A DNA stretch of 64,000 bases from Isoetes taiwanensis (GCA_021234155.1 JAJEKV010000049.1:1583487-1647486); one strand, 5' to 3'; positions 11,925 through 23,086 are shown, counted from the first letter of the stretch. Numbers and translations: made by a program. Notes: a model not told the origin generated them from the letters alone.

Positions 11925-12641
11925 TGAAACATAGAATGTTGTTTTAAAGACCATAAACATTTTGCTGGTTTATACATTTTGATTTAACAAGGATATATTG
12001 CTGAAAAATTGACAAAATGACAGAAATACATTGTACTGAATGGTTTTTTTGAGAATTAAGATCATGTGACTTTATGAGAAAATTTAAAAGATATGTGTAC
12101 ATGTCATGAAAAAATAAAAGGATTTATATTTGCTGTTATATGATGGTATTTAAGCCTGTGCTCCTATTAACACTGCAATAATATGCATAAGAACTCTAAG
12201 TTCAGTCTATAAACATAAATAATAGATGAAACAAGATGCTTAAAGGCCATACTGTGTAATTATTACTGATTTAAGGCAACAAAGAAATGCATTACATAAG
12301 GAAAGTGTTGGTTATGTCGGCTGAATTTGCTCAAGGTTTTAAAAGATGAATAGTATATTTATGCATGTGAGTTTAATACATAAATTTGGGTATACAAATG
12401 CCAACATAGACTTTGGTCTTAGTTTGGGCAGATAATACTACCGTAGGGATTGAACTCAGTAGATGCTCCTGCTAGTTGACTGAGGTTAAGGCTAGCTGTG
12501 ACTGGGTTTTTTTAGATACTTCTGTTCATTGGTCTTACCAGTGACATCTTGTATCCCAAATTTTGATATTTAACTCACATGTGGTAAGGCTTTTCTGTAT
12601 TCATGATATGTCTCTTCACATTTAACTGCATTATATTCCAG

Positions 12642-13433
12642 GAGAGAGAAATGCAGATGCCACTATCTTTACCAACATGGAAAAAAGATCTTGCTGACAT
12701 AGGCTACAACAGCATCAAAATTGATTGCCCCAGCTATGCTGTCCAGACAGTATTGGGTTGTATAAAGGATATCAAGGCACATGAATATATCATACAAAGG
12801 GAGAACACCAGAAAGGCAAATGATTTCTCTATAATAGCACATTTGGGTTTCAGTGAATGGATTACAGTAGCACCTCGGATCAATAAAGCTGGGGACAATT
12901 GGGATAGCATATATCTAGTCATCAATTCTATTTATGACTCACTCCCAGACAAAATATTTCATTGGATGGAGGAGGAAGAAGCATGTAGAAAGCAATTTTT
13001 TGTTGGCCTAAAAGCCTTGGATGCTGCTAATAAAATCAAGAAAAAAGGAGAGAAACCTTTGGTTTTCAATGAGGGTTTGGAAGATGAGGAAGATCCTTTT
13101 GGGGACAGTCTCCTATCGGAACAAGACAAAATCACCTTGCAGATGGACAATAAGATGACTGAACTTGATGAATGTGGGGTTTTTGACTTCACTTTACATA
13201 ACTGCCTTAAGTTTCCCATCATTCCCATTAGGTTGGTAGAAAACCATGCTTTTCTGTACAATCAAGGCATTTGGAGATCCAGTAACTTTGGAGCGCTTGC
13301 CCCAATCAGCAAAGATGCTTGGATAATTCTAGGGAACATTTCTGCTGACCAATTGGCTGCTGCCAGCATTGCTGCTAAAAAGATGGAGACATTTGTCAAT
13401 AAGGATGAGATTAAGATGAGTATTGATACACAT
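12642..13433 (+). CDS. Large exon of the unrecognised gene, 3' end cut by LINE
   Basis: 264 codons are open from a good acceptor (TTATATTCCAG) in phase 0. The product has a mixed, globular-looking first half with several Trp residues (sequence words such as FSEWITVAPRI and DKIFHWMEEEEA), then a Lys-rich and acidic linker (GLEDEEDPFGDS) and a second hydrophobic part (DAWIILGNISADQLAAASIAAKK). The open frame runs 27 bases into the LINE and stops at 13460. No family recognised. Confidence 0.55.
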
Positions 13434-13494
13434 TTCTTTGACAAGACATGTAGCAGATAGTGAGTATGGAAGTGGAACATCCCAACTCAGTATT

Positions 13495-14220
13495 ATGAAT
13501 ATTGTGTCATGGAATGTTCGGGGCATTGCTTCTTCCCCCAGTAAAAGAAGCAGATTGTCCCTTTATTTGTCTAAATTTCCTATGGATTTTTGTTGCCTTC
13601 AAGAACACAAGTGTCGAAGAGGTGATGTACACAAGCTGGCTTCCATTCTAGGTCATGAGTACAATGTTTTGGTGGCGGCAGCTGACTCATCTAAAGCTGG
13701 GGTTCTCACTGCTTGGAGGTCTTCTATTGATGTGACATTTACTCAGACTGATAAGTTTGGTCGCTGGATTATTGTTAAATGACAGGATAAGGGTCAGGAA
13801 TGGGGTATTGTAAATGTTTATGCTCATAATCAACCGGGTCAAAGGGGTTCTTTATGGGCTTCTTTGAGGAGTAAGGTGCTTAGACTTGGAAGTAATGTTG
13901 CTTGGTTTATGGTTGGTGACTTTAATATGGTAGAAGCAGAAGTTGATAGATGTGGTCGGGGATCACAAGTAATCCAAGGATTTGAGAGGGAACAGTGGCG
14001 ACGTTTCCTGCTGGAGTGTGGATGGGCAGAAATTGATGGGGACCAGTCATACACATGGTGTAATGGTTGGACGGGTTATGGTAGAGCCTATGCTCGCCAT
14101 GATCGTGGCTATTATAATGTTATTGCTGGCGGCTTGGTACTTCCTTTTCACAGACTAATCTATTGGATAGTTCCGCTTTGCATCACAACCCACAATGGTT
14201 TTTTCTCATACGGCAAATAA
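13495..14220 (+). pseudogene. LINE ORF2 endonuclease domain
   Basis: The product starts MNIVSWNVRGI, typical of the endonuclease/exonuclease/phosphatase fold at the N-terminus of plant L1 ORF2. Visible motifs are LQEHK (usual LQETK, with the catalytic Glu), the YAHN segment, and GDFNM with its catalytic Asp and Asn. A TGA at 13780 interrupts the frame, and the SDH-type end is blurred by a frameshift after about 14100. Its job would be to nick target DNA for target-primed reverse transcription. Confidence 0.85.
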
Positions 14221-15600
14221 TAGAAGGCCCACTAAAACATTTTTCAAGCTCAATACCAGTTACCTGAAGAACGAAGAGTTTAAAACAGGCTGTAAAGATG
14301 CGTGGTCACAGGCATTCGCTTCATCCAGGGGGATGTCAGGGGTTGTAGCTGCCATGGCGGCGGTCAAATCCTTTGCTAAGGAATGGGGTCATCGTAAAGT
14401 GGTTGAGGCCAGAGGTCATTTGACAGCTTTATATCAGGAGTTACAAATATGCAGAGCTCACATTCCTTCTTCTGGCATTAGAGAGAAACAGATCTTACAA
14501 GAAATTAAAGATATTGAGACTGCGCAGGTTACTGGAGCGAAGTTGAAGGCTGGTTTGCAATGGTTTAAGTCTGGTGATAGGTGTTCTCATTTCTTTTTTA
14601 GGGCGGCAAAACGGAGGAGGATGGCTACTTCTATTAACTCTCTCACTCTCCCAGATGGCTCGGAGGTTTCTGATCCGGTGCACTTAAAGCAGCACCTACA
14701 TAATCATTTTGCAGTATTCTTTGCTCGACATCGCTTACCATTTCAGGAGGACATGCAATCAGCTGTGTTAACTAAAGTGCATTCTATTGTTTCAGCAGAG
14801 CAACGTTCAATTTTAGAGACAAATATCACTAGAGACGATCTAGGCGCAGCGGCTCACCTATTGGAGAAAGGAAAATGTCCAGGTCTTGACGGTTTTCCAG
14901 TAGAATTTTTTCAAGAATATTGGGAGTGGATTGGAGATTATATATATAATGCATTTTGTGAATTTAGAAGATACGTAAGTTTGGACAAAATTCTTAACAC
15001 AAAGTGCTATTTCCCTCATTCCCAAGTGTAAAGAGCCCAAGACCATTTGGATTGGCGCCCTATAACATTGCTTTCTACAATTGTATAAGATTTTTTGCGA
15101 AAAGCTCGCAGAGAAGTTGTGTGTTGTTCTTCTTTGAGTCAATTTCGGCCCACCCAAACTGGGTTCTTGCATGGAAGGTGTATTCTTGATAATGTTGCAA
15201 ATGCCTATGAAGGTATGTATTGGGCAAGGCTAAAGGCCCATCAGATTGTGTATCTCAAACTTGACTTTGCCAAGGCATATGACCGGTGTGGATTGGGGTT
15301 TTTAGAGAAGTGTTTATTGGCTTTAGGGTTTGGTATCCCATTCATAAGGGATGTCATGAAGTTGCATACTTCAGCAAGATCTACACTCTTCGGGGAGAGC
15401 CCTCTGTTGTCTTTCCCTGTTGGTAGAGGAGTTCGTCAAGGTTGCCTCTTGGCTCCATTGCTTTTACAATAGTGGGAGAGGTGCTTTCACAATTATTTTC
15501 TAGTCTTGCCGAGGATGAAGTGATCGGGGGTCTTCCTATGGAAAATGGCTCTCAAGAAATTATTAATCAAGATATCGAGATGATACCTTTCTATTTTTGA
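14195..15600 (+). pseudogene. LINE ORF2 linker and reverse transcriptase
   Basis: A 278-codon frame starts in the linker and reaches the first reverse transcriptase block (KCPGLDGFPVEFFQEYW near 14870). The frame then shifts; LKLDFAKAYD (about 15256-15285) holds the first catalytic Asp and GRGVRQGCLLAP (about 15424) is the next block. The catalytic YADD box reads Tyr-Arg-Asp-Asp at 15573-15584. Together with several stops and frameshifts this makes the copy inactive. Confidence 0.85.
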
Positions 15601-15668
15601 AAGCAGATGTCGATAATCTCCAAAATGCAAAGCTTCGCTTGACACATTTTCCTTAGCCTCACGGAGTT

Positions 15669-17234
15669 TTGGTGGGTTGGCAAAAGTGTTACGCTTTGTG
15701 GACTCTAGATGATGAAGTCCCACCATGTGTTCTTGCTTACCCCTGGAAGGTGTTGCCTCATGGGAAGGCAACCAAGCTTCTTGGTATCCCAGTGGGTATT
15801 CATATTTCAACTTCTGATGCTTGGGATGTTATAATCGAGGGGTTGCGGAGGCACCTTTTTTGGTGGGATACGGCTAAGCTATCTATGCCTGGAAGGGTAA
15901 CAGTTGCTAAGCATGTCTTAAGCAACACACATGTCTATATGGCTTCTGCCATTCTTGCTTCCCACTCAAAGTTTCAGGAGATTGTGGGTGTTGTTAGAAA
16001 CTTTATCTGGGGTGGAAATGAAGCAGGGGCAGTGGTGAAGGTTGCATGGTCTAAGTGTATAAAACCTAAGTCCTTTGGAGGTTTGGGCATGACAGATTTC
16101 CATTTGCAGAGTAAGGTTATGATCTCAAAATTCATTTGGCGGCTTCTAAGAGGTAAGGATGATTCTCTGGGTTACGGCTTATTGCATGTGCTCTTACCAT
16201 CTTTGTATCCCTTTTGGTAAAGTCACACTCAAACCTGTTCTTCCATGGAGTTTATTTTATGAGTTTGCGGCCTTATCATAATGCTTCTCCATTCTTAAAG
16301 GGATTGTTAGATTCCCGGCACACAGATCAAAACTTTATTTCACATCGGTCCAACCGCTTGTGTACAATTGATCGCACCTTGTTGGTGGATCCCTCCGGTA
16401 GACAATCAACCACTTTGCTTTACAATTGCACCCATTGACTCAAAGACGTTGGAAAAGTCTTTGGAATCTTAACTATTGCAAAGCATGGTATGACTCGGGC
16501 CGATTCTCGACATGGGAGGCTTTTCGATTAAAGTTTCTATTGGGGCGATGGGATAGAGTTCTTTGGCAAAAAGTTGCTGATTTTCTACAGCCTATTCGCC
16601 ACATCAAGAAGATATTTTGGTATGGGTTTGTCATGAAGAAATTAAGGAGTGCAAACTTGTGAACTCTATGTATCGGGTTGTTGCTTGATACTTGATATTC
16701 TTCCTCCGCCTAATAAGTGGTCTCTTCAACTTCCTCCTCTTCAATGGCGAGAAGGTGTGGTCTTGGGCATGGGACAAGCTACTTCATCCTAAAGTGGCGT
16801 TTCTTTGGTGGCGATTCTTCATAGGTGTCTCGCGGGTTAATGTGCTTGTCCATAAGTTTAACCCTAGAATATCAAATCGTGTCCAAGATGCAAGCGTGGA
16901 TCCGAGACCATTGAGCATTGCTTTTTCATGTGTGAACACCTTTTAGGTGTATGGGACTGGTTGTTTTCCCTTTTTTCACTAAGGTTTTGACAATTTACCC
17001 AAGTACACGGACGAGTTACAAGGCCGGGCTTTTCATCTAGCGGCAGGATGGTTGCTTTGGACTATCTGGAAAAGACGAAGATTGGTCATCTTCAAAGGTC
17101 TGGATGTGGCAGATAATCGTGTTCTCCAAGAAGCTCAAGGTTACATTGTAAAGTCGTATCATTGTTCTTCACTTGCCCCTCGCAAGAGGCGATTGATTTT
17201 TGAGGAGTATTTGGATGTGCACTCTTATGCTTAG
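15669..17234 (+). pseudogene. LINE ORF2 C-terminal region
   Basis: Frames 15669-16220, 16214-16438, 16426-16662, 16692-16946 and 17052-17234 are consecutive pieces of one C-terminal region broken by frameshifts. Blocks such as LSMPGRVTVAKHVL, NFIWGGN and KPKSFGGLGM are typical of plant L1 proteins after the polymerase. The last piece, ending at the TAG at 17232, matches the small LINE copy almost codon for codon. Confidence 0.8.
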
Positions 17235-17361
17235 GCAGGTTGCTTCACTCGGCGGGTCTCTGCTTATCCGCTGAGATTTTATTTCTGTCTCTGCATTTAT
17301 ACTTGTATTTGACTCTTTGATTGAATAAAGTCTGACGTCCTTCAAAAAAAAAAAAAAAAAA

Positions 17362-17952
17362 AGCATTGATCCCACTATGTACATCAGCCAGAAGGGCCAT
17401 ATGGCATATCCGACAATTACACGTGATGACTTCTATCTGAAAAGAATATGGAGAACTATGTGCCCATTTATTAAGTGTATATGTGAAGACCGGGGAAAAG
17501 GTAAAAAGAGGGATTGCAGGGATAACATGACATGGTTTGACCATGCAATATGGTACTTGTTTAATAACCTGGATGTACTATACCCAGATTTGTCTATTGC
17601 AGGTCAAATGGTAGCATTCAGAAACTTTCTGAAATCCAACCTAAAGACAAGTATTATGGCTTATCTCTTATACTTGGAAGTCAGGGATACACTAATCATT
17701 ATGACAATGAGATTGGCAGCTGACCCATGGTCTGATCTGAAAATAAACCTACCTAAGTGCAAAATGGTAGACATTTGTGAAAAAACATTGGGAAGCCCCA
17801 TCATAAATACCCTTAACATAACATCACTGAGGATGATGTTATTGAAGGAAAATAGCTTTATGCAATGTTGTACATGCTGCTTGGAGAATTACTTGCAGGC
17901 GTCATGCTGCTTCAGCCAAGGATGTGGCATGTGTTATTTACGTCTTCGATGA
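17362..17952 (+). CDS. Continuation of the unrecognised gene after the LINE
   Basis: The frame is open from immediately after the LINE poly-A to the stop at 17950, 191 codons from the Met at 17377. It begins Ser-Ile-Asp, like the exon left of the LINE. It is rich in Trp, Leu, Ile, Met and Cys (words such as DDFYLKRIWRTMCPFIKC and FDHAIWYLFNNLDVLYPDL). After about 17850 another frame gives a more natural sequence (KDVACVIYVFDEGIKLIND), suggesting a small indel or an unrecognised splice. Function unknown. Confidence 0.45.
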   Translation, partial: SIDPTMYISQKGHMAYPTITRDDFYLKRIWRTMCPFIKCICEDRGKGKKRDCRDNMTWFDHAIWYLFNNLDVLYPDLSIAGQMVAFRNFLKSNLKTSIMAYLLYLEVRDTLIIMTMRLAADPWSDLKINLPKCKMVDICEKTLGSPIINTLNITSLRMMLLKENSFMQCCTCCLENYLQASCCFSQGCGMCYLRLR

Positions 17953-18000
17953 GGGGATTAAATTAATCAATGACATTTAAAAAATAAGATGTGTACTAGG

Positions 18001-18643
18001 ATGATGCGGATAGAGAAGGAGATGGGCGCCTCATTTGATGATGATGACCGTGCAGACATCTTTAAGTTAGATGTCCCTGTAGCCCTCAATGCAAAATACA
18101 TTCTCCGGAACGTGGATGACTATACTATTGGCGTGTGTTAATTCTATTAATTCCATTATTTTGTTATGTTTTAAGACATGGCATGTTGTACTTCCTTTGT
18201 TTGGTATTGTACTATTTTAAGAACGGAGAGATTACTATCAGTTGAGAGTGTTTTATGTTTTCAGGACTTTAACATATTTTGTAGGGTATTCTATGTTTTA
18301 ATAATTTTGTAGCCAAGGGTGTGGGCTACAATGAGTGGCCTCCTATTCAGGTACAATTTCAATTTTACTGCTCATTGGATGTACTTAGGTTCGATTCCCA
18401 GGGAGTATTTTTTTTAGGTATAAATAAATTTGCAGATTGAAATCATTCTTTTCTATGTGACCATTATGTATTGTACCTTTGAATCCTAGATTTTTTGGTG
18501 TATTTTATATGCAGCGTATTCCATCTCAAGAGCAACCATCTCAAGGGCCATCGGGCACATTCCTATGTGATCCTAGCCCGAAGCGTCAGGATGTAGTGAC
18601 AAGACAGGATTTCATGACAAGGTGGTTCCAACATAGGGTTTAG
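18001..18643 (+). CDS. 3' exons of the unrecognised gene
   Basis: A 46-codon frame at 18001-18141 has an acidic core (SFDDDDRADIFKLDVP). Next, 18313-18350 is a 38-base exon between TTTTGTAG and CAG|GTACAA that reads AKGVGYNEWPPIQ if the first base of the Ala codon comes from the previous exon. The last exon, 18515-18643, follows ATATGCAG and reads RIPSQEQPSQGPSG... to a stop at 18641. Phases of the last intron agree. The donor of the 18001 segment is uncertain (a GC donor at 18131 or GT at 18133). Confidence 0.4.
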
Positions 18644-18815
18644 ATAAAATCCCTAAGATTTAACGTATCTTTTGCTAACTTGTTGCTAATTTGAGTTTTT
18701 TAGGTGTAAAAAAATTTGGGGTGTGTTGAAGCTAGGGTTAGCTTTCTGGAATATGTTTGGTATGTATGGGTGATTTTCTGGAGGCATTTTTGTGCTTTAT
18801 TTCGTGGCATGATAG

Positions 18816-20899
18816 ATGGAAAGATTTTTGGGCCGACTGCTCTACTGGACTGGAGCCACTGAAGGTCTTCACTGGAACAAACAATCTAATCAAGGTTGTA
18901 TGCTTTTGAAGCTTGACTTCAAAAGAGCTTATGATACAATCAGTTGGGACTTCCTTAAAAGAGCTATGCTGCACCTTGGTTTCTCGGAAACAGTTTATGA
19001 AAAAATCTGGGGAATGAATATTACAGCCTCATCAGCCTTATTAATTAATGGATCTCCAACAAAGCTATTTGATTGTAGAAGGGGAGTCAGACAAGGTTGT
19101 CCCCTGGCTCCCTATCTTTTTCTTATTGTAGCAGAAATGGTGACCAGACTAGCCAACAGGCTGCATGAGCAGCAGAAGATCAAATGTTTGGAACTACCAC
19201 AGGAGGGAGGCCCTTTCATTCTTATGCAATATGCTGATGACACTTTTGCTTTTTTAAAAGCAGAAGATGATAGCCTCAAAACTTCATTTCAGCCATGGAG
19301 CTATTTGGTGATGCATCTGGAGTCAAGTTAAATAAATCAAAATCTGCCATTATTTTGGAGGCTGATTTGTCAGAAATACAAGGCATCAAAATCATTGGTA
19401 ACACTCAGGCTACCAAGATCTTACCAATCTCATTGAATATGTCAATCCATGGCTTATGGGATTCCATTGTTACAAGAATAAAGAAAAAGTTGCTTTTGTA
19501 TCCCTCCACACTCTCATTAGCAGGAAGGGTTGAAATTGCAAACTCTGTTATAGCCAGCACTCATGTTTTCTTCTCTTCAGCAATGATTGCTGACAAGGCC
19601 TCCTACAAAAGTATAGAAATGGCTATCAGGAAATTTATATGGCAGGGAGCTCATAAGGTCGCCTGGACAGATTTAATTAAACCAAAGAAAGATGGGGGTC
19701 TAGGTTGCAAGGACCTATTTACTCAAGCCCAAGCTCTAGTAGCTAAGATGATCTGGAGGGCAGTCTACTCCACAAACCCCGCACCTGCCTTAAAGTTAGT
19801 CCAATATTGGGTTAGGGAATCCCATCCAGTGGGCAGCTCAACAATTAAACATCAGTTACCAGACTCTGCCTTTTTTCAATTCTCCCCTAAAGCAGGTACT
19901 TCAATGATTATGAGGAGGATGATAGCTGCTTGGAATGAAGCTGCACTATGTTTCAGAGCTCCAGAAATTGATTCCAGATGCCAACAGATCAATCTTTTCT
20001 GGCATCCCTGTTTCGTTGAGGAGGAAAATGGTTGCATGGCTTTCAAACATCCGCAAAAATACATGCAATGGTTTAGGGCTGGAATTAGGTATGCTGCAGA
20101 CCTAAGAATAGAAAACAGATGGCTGTCTTGGGAAGAAATCAAGGATAAAATAAAAGGCTCCAAGGTAGACAGAGATATCTTTCAAGCTTTTATGAATGTG
20201 TTGCAGGAATATCAGGAGTTGGCTATGAATACCAACTACGGAACTTTGAGTGGCAGTATTGGATATAAGGTCAGTACCATCTATAAAGGGCTTTTAAATC
20301 CAAAATCCTCAAGAGCTACCCTGTTGTGGAACTGTAGTGAGGGTCAATTAGCTAAGAATTGTGCTAAAGGATGGAAATCTTATATGGCAAGCAAAATTCA
20401 GACATTCAGATGGCTGATCTTACATCAAAGTCTTCATACAAATGCTATTAGGAACAAATATGATCAGAATACTTCAATGATGTGCCCCTTAGGGTGTGGA
20501 GAGAAGGAAACATCCAATCATGTTTTTCAATGCCCCTGGCTCCAGGAGTTCTGGACTTGGACTTCTCAGTTGAATAAAGGTTCACTTGGTGATCTGAGGC
20601 ATTTCTTAGAAGCTGAGTCGAGAATAGTGATAACTACAAGGGCCTTGTGCTGCTGGTGCATATGGAAACATAGAAACAGGGTGGCAATAGAAAAGAAACA
20701 ACCAAATCTCACCTGGCTCAAAGTCTGTTTGTTACAGGCAATAACAGACTCAGCAAATGCACACAAAATGGCTAAAGGAAAGAGCTATGACAAAGAATGG
20801 GATAGAATCGGGAAGTTCTATGGAAGTTTCAATTTCTTCTTTTTATTACTAACTGATGCCAATGGTTTGCTTCACAGAACAAATGAAGAGAATGATTGA
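18816..20899 (+). pseudogene. LINE ORF2 reverse transcriptase and zf-RVT region, one frameshift
   Basis: The first frame (18816-19331) has LKLDFKRAYDTISWDF, GVRQGCPLAPYLF and a complete catalytic YADD at 19230-19241. It is continued by the frame at 19295-20899 (534 codons), with LSLAGRVEIANSV, KFIWQGAHKVAWTDLIKPKKDGGLG and a C-terminal Cys/His region (CPLGCGEKETSNHVFQC) that fits the zf-RVT domain. The frames overlap and a single missing base, most simply in the A-run at 19278-19281, would explain the break. Apart from this it has few lesions, so it is younger than the LINE at 13434. Confidence 0.88.
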
Positions 20900-21431
20900 A
20901 ACTGGTGCCCCCTCCAGATGGGGACATGATCGATTGTCAAGGAACGAGGTAGCTGATACTTTCATTATGCTGAAGCAGGAAGTGGTTCACGCTATGGCTA
21001 TACAGAAAATGCTGAAGAGGAGGGAAGTTTGGCTTTTCAACAACCTCAAGCCGGCAGCAGAGGAGGGAGGCACACATTTTACTTCTCCTTGATTTCACCT
21101 CCTTCTCCATTAAACACTTAGATCAGATGTTATGCATCTTTGGCAACTCAGCAGTTGCTGATCTAACCATACAGGATCTCATAGAAGCGGATGACTAAGA
21201 CTATTTGACAGTATGACAGTTGCCTCTTTTTTGATAACTGTTTACATTGTATCTCATAACGAACTTTTTAGTTATGGTTTAAAATTATGTTGCTAATGTT
21301 AAATTTTGAGCAGCTGTGGCGGTATATCTATAGATTCCTCCAGGTGATCTATTCACCTTTTTTTCTTATGTATCTTTTTTAAATGAAATATAAAAACCAC
21401 CGTGCCTTCAAAAAAAAAAAAAAAAAAAAAA
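20900..21431 (+). other. LINE 3' UTR and poly-A tail
   Basis: After the ORF2 stop at 20897 about 500 bases of non-coding sequence lead to the A-tract. The 78-codon frame at 20856-21092 overlaps the end of ORF2 in another frame, is rich in Lys, Arg, Met and Glu, and has no recognised domain. Confidence 0.6.
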
Positions 21432-22698
21432 GACAGTGTCTTATTCACAAGTAGGTGTTTTTTTTTTTTATGTGTTTGTTACATAAAACCCTTGCAGATA
21501 TTGTCCCCATTTCATTATTTCTATGGTCGTTCTGGTAAACTTTTCGAACCAGATCATTGAACTTCTGCTCAAAAGCCGACTTGATTCCTTTGACATTTAT
21601 CTTCCTGGACCTCAGAGGTATCTCAAAACCTCATTCGACTTGATTTCTCTGGATTTTTTTTCTTTGAATCCAGTCTACACGGCAGTATGGTCTGAATGTT
21701 GTGCTTCAATTCCACCATATGTAGGGGATGACCTATCCAGTTGTCTCAAGGGTCAAGATGGCAGGCTTATTCCTGATGCATCCACTCACCATCCACTCAC
21801 CGAAATGACACTTCGAAAACTGGAACTAGAACACTTCCGGATCGGAACATCCAACTTGGGAAAAAATAAAATTTGACAATTAATTTGACATTTTCATAGA
21901 TTGATTAACCTGTTGAGCCAGTTTTCAAGTTTAAATGCCAAAAGATTATGTATAATAATGGCCAAATGAAACTTAGGCTCTACTACATTATATTATGTTA
22001 TAAATGTAAATAAAAATATCAAATCCATTGTGTTTTATGATAGATATTTCTTCAACACATTCGAAACATGAATAAAAAGTTTCGAGACCGTGGCATGCTT
22101 CAGAATGCTTTTGGAACCGAAACAGTGATCAGAACATCGTTCCCTGTAACCATGCGGATACATGCGCTCCACGTCACTCCCCGACCACTTGTGGACAGAC
22201 TTCACATTTGCACTTTGCGGCACTGCTACTAGAGTGACCAGAAATGGGCATACATAGCATTCTCTTAGAAACACATCAAATGATACACTACCGATTAAAA
22301 GAGTCATAACTTTGATCTAACAGTGTCGCTTGAGCATTATACCCACATGATAAAATGCAAGTCCACTCATTTTAAGTAAACACCTAATCTCCTATGCCCC
22401 AAAAGACTCCAATTGAAACGACACCCAACATGTACTGCGCCCCTCACCATGTCGCACACACAAGTATGCACAACTGCATGTCCCCATCATGAAACAAAAA
22501 CCAAAAGAACGTGCAAATATACCCATGGGACCATGGAGAACAACCCTACATGAATATCACCTTATTTAAATATATTAAGTTTCGTCGGCAGCAATACTAG
22601 AACATTGTAGAATAGTTTAAAAAAAATAGTAATTTCAAGTTCAATCAAAACCCAGGTTAGAGGTTTTTCTTCTAAAGCAACTACCTAGTATTTTCAAG
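21432..22698. other. Gene-free region, one unassigned open frame
   Basis: The 117-codon frame at 21523-21876 has no recognised domain, and nothing indicates splicing to neighbours. The rest is AT-rich with no visible structure. Confidence 0.4.
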
Positions 22699-23086
22699 CT
22701 TAGGGTGCTTTCCCATGGGCCTCCAACTCAAGGTTTTCTTGAGGTTCAGATCTTGACCTGCAAGTTGCCATTGGAGTCTTAACCTAAAGAATTCAGGTTT
22801 TTGACCTGAATCCAAAGCAATCCTCATGACCTGCAAGTTGCCATTGGAGCCTTAACCTAAAGAATTCAGGTTTCTGACCTGAATCCAAAGCAATCCTCAA
22901 GCATTTCGTAATGTCCAGGTTTTGGACCTAGCAATCTATTTTCAAGTGGCAGGCCATTCAGAAGTGCTTGAGGATTGCTTTGGATTTAAGTCAAAGATCT
23001 AAATTCTTGAGGTTGAGGCACCGATGGGAACCTGCACGCCAAGATCTGAACCTCAAGAAACCTTGAGGTTGGAGGCCACCCTTAGC
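22699..23086. mobile_element. Foldback (MITE-like) element upstream of the malate dehydrogenase gene
   Basis: The left arm (22699 to about 22902) and the right arm (about 22966-23086) are inverted copies: the left begins CTTAGGGTG and the right ends CACCCTTAG, and the inner edges read CAATCCTCAAGC and GCTTGAGGATTG. The left arm is longer since a 73-base segment is tandemly duplicated (22754-22826 and 22827-22899). A loop of about 60 bases separates the arms. No coding content and no target duplication are visible. The right end lies about 100 bases from the promoter G-box and about 210 bases from the start codon. Confidence 0.85.

Larger units (their letters stand above)
13434..17361 (+). mobile_element. 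L1-type LINE with near-complete but decayed ORF2
   Basis: The element starts about 60 bases before the ORF2 start (Met codon at 13495) and ends with a run of about 18 A at 17344-17361. It carries, in order, an apurinic endonuclease domain, reverse transcriptase and the C-terminal region, split by stops and frameshifts. No ORF1 is present, so the copy either lost it by 5' truncation or belongs to an ORF2-only lineage. An imperfect duplication, AGTATTGATACACAT at 13419 and AGCATTGATCCCACT at 17362, flanks it. The 3' UTR has AATAAAGTCTGACGTCC before the tail, shared with the small copy at 11583-11908. Confidence 0.88.
10392..18643 (+). pseudogene. Unrecognised multi-exon gene, split by a LINE
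   Basis: Likely exons are 10392-10697, 12642-13433, 17362-about 17875, a segment around 18001-18135, 18313-18350 and 18515-18643 (stop TAG at 18641). The first junction is CAG|GTCTGA to TTCCAG|GAG and is phase 0 on both sides; the last is CAG|GTACAA to ATGCAG|CGT, also phase 0. The exon starting at 12642 is cut at about 13433 by a LINE and resumes at 17362 in the same frame, both flanks encoding Ser-Ile-Asp at the apparent target duplication. After about 17850 the frame must shift to stay open. I do not recognise the family: an acidic Ser/Asn/Gly-rich N-terminus, a long alpha/beta-looking middle with acidic linker, and a polar C-terminal tail, without a DDE, reverse transcriptase or zinc-finger signature. 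It may be a lineage-specific host gene or part of an uncharacterised mobile element. Because of the insertion and frameshifts it is probably not functional as it stands. Confidence 0.55.
18810..21431 (+). mobile_element. Second LINE, 5'-truncated, better preserved
   Basis: This plus-strand copy begins inside reverse transcriptase and runs through the C-terminal zinc-finger region and a 3' UTR to a run of about 23 A ending at 21431. Its protein clearly differs from the LINE at 13434, so it is another family. The 5' end is estimated from where similarity to ORF2 starts (about 18810-18830). No target duplication is visible next to the A-tail. It lies about 170 bases downstream of the stop of the unrecognised gene. 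Confidence 0.85.

Noticed and set aside
12603-13460. LINE ORF1 for the element at 13434
   Set aside because: The frame begins at a good splice acceptor, continues in frame after the LINE poly-A tail, and lacks a zinc knuckle or other ORF1 feature.
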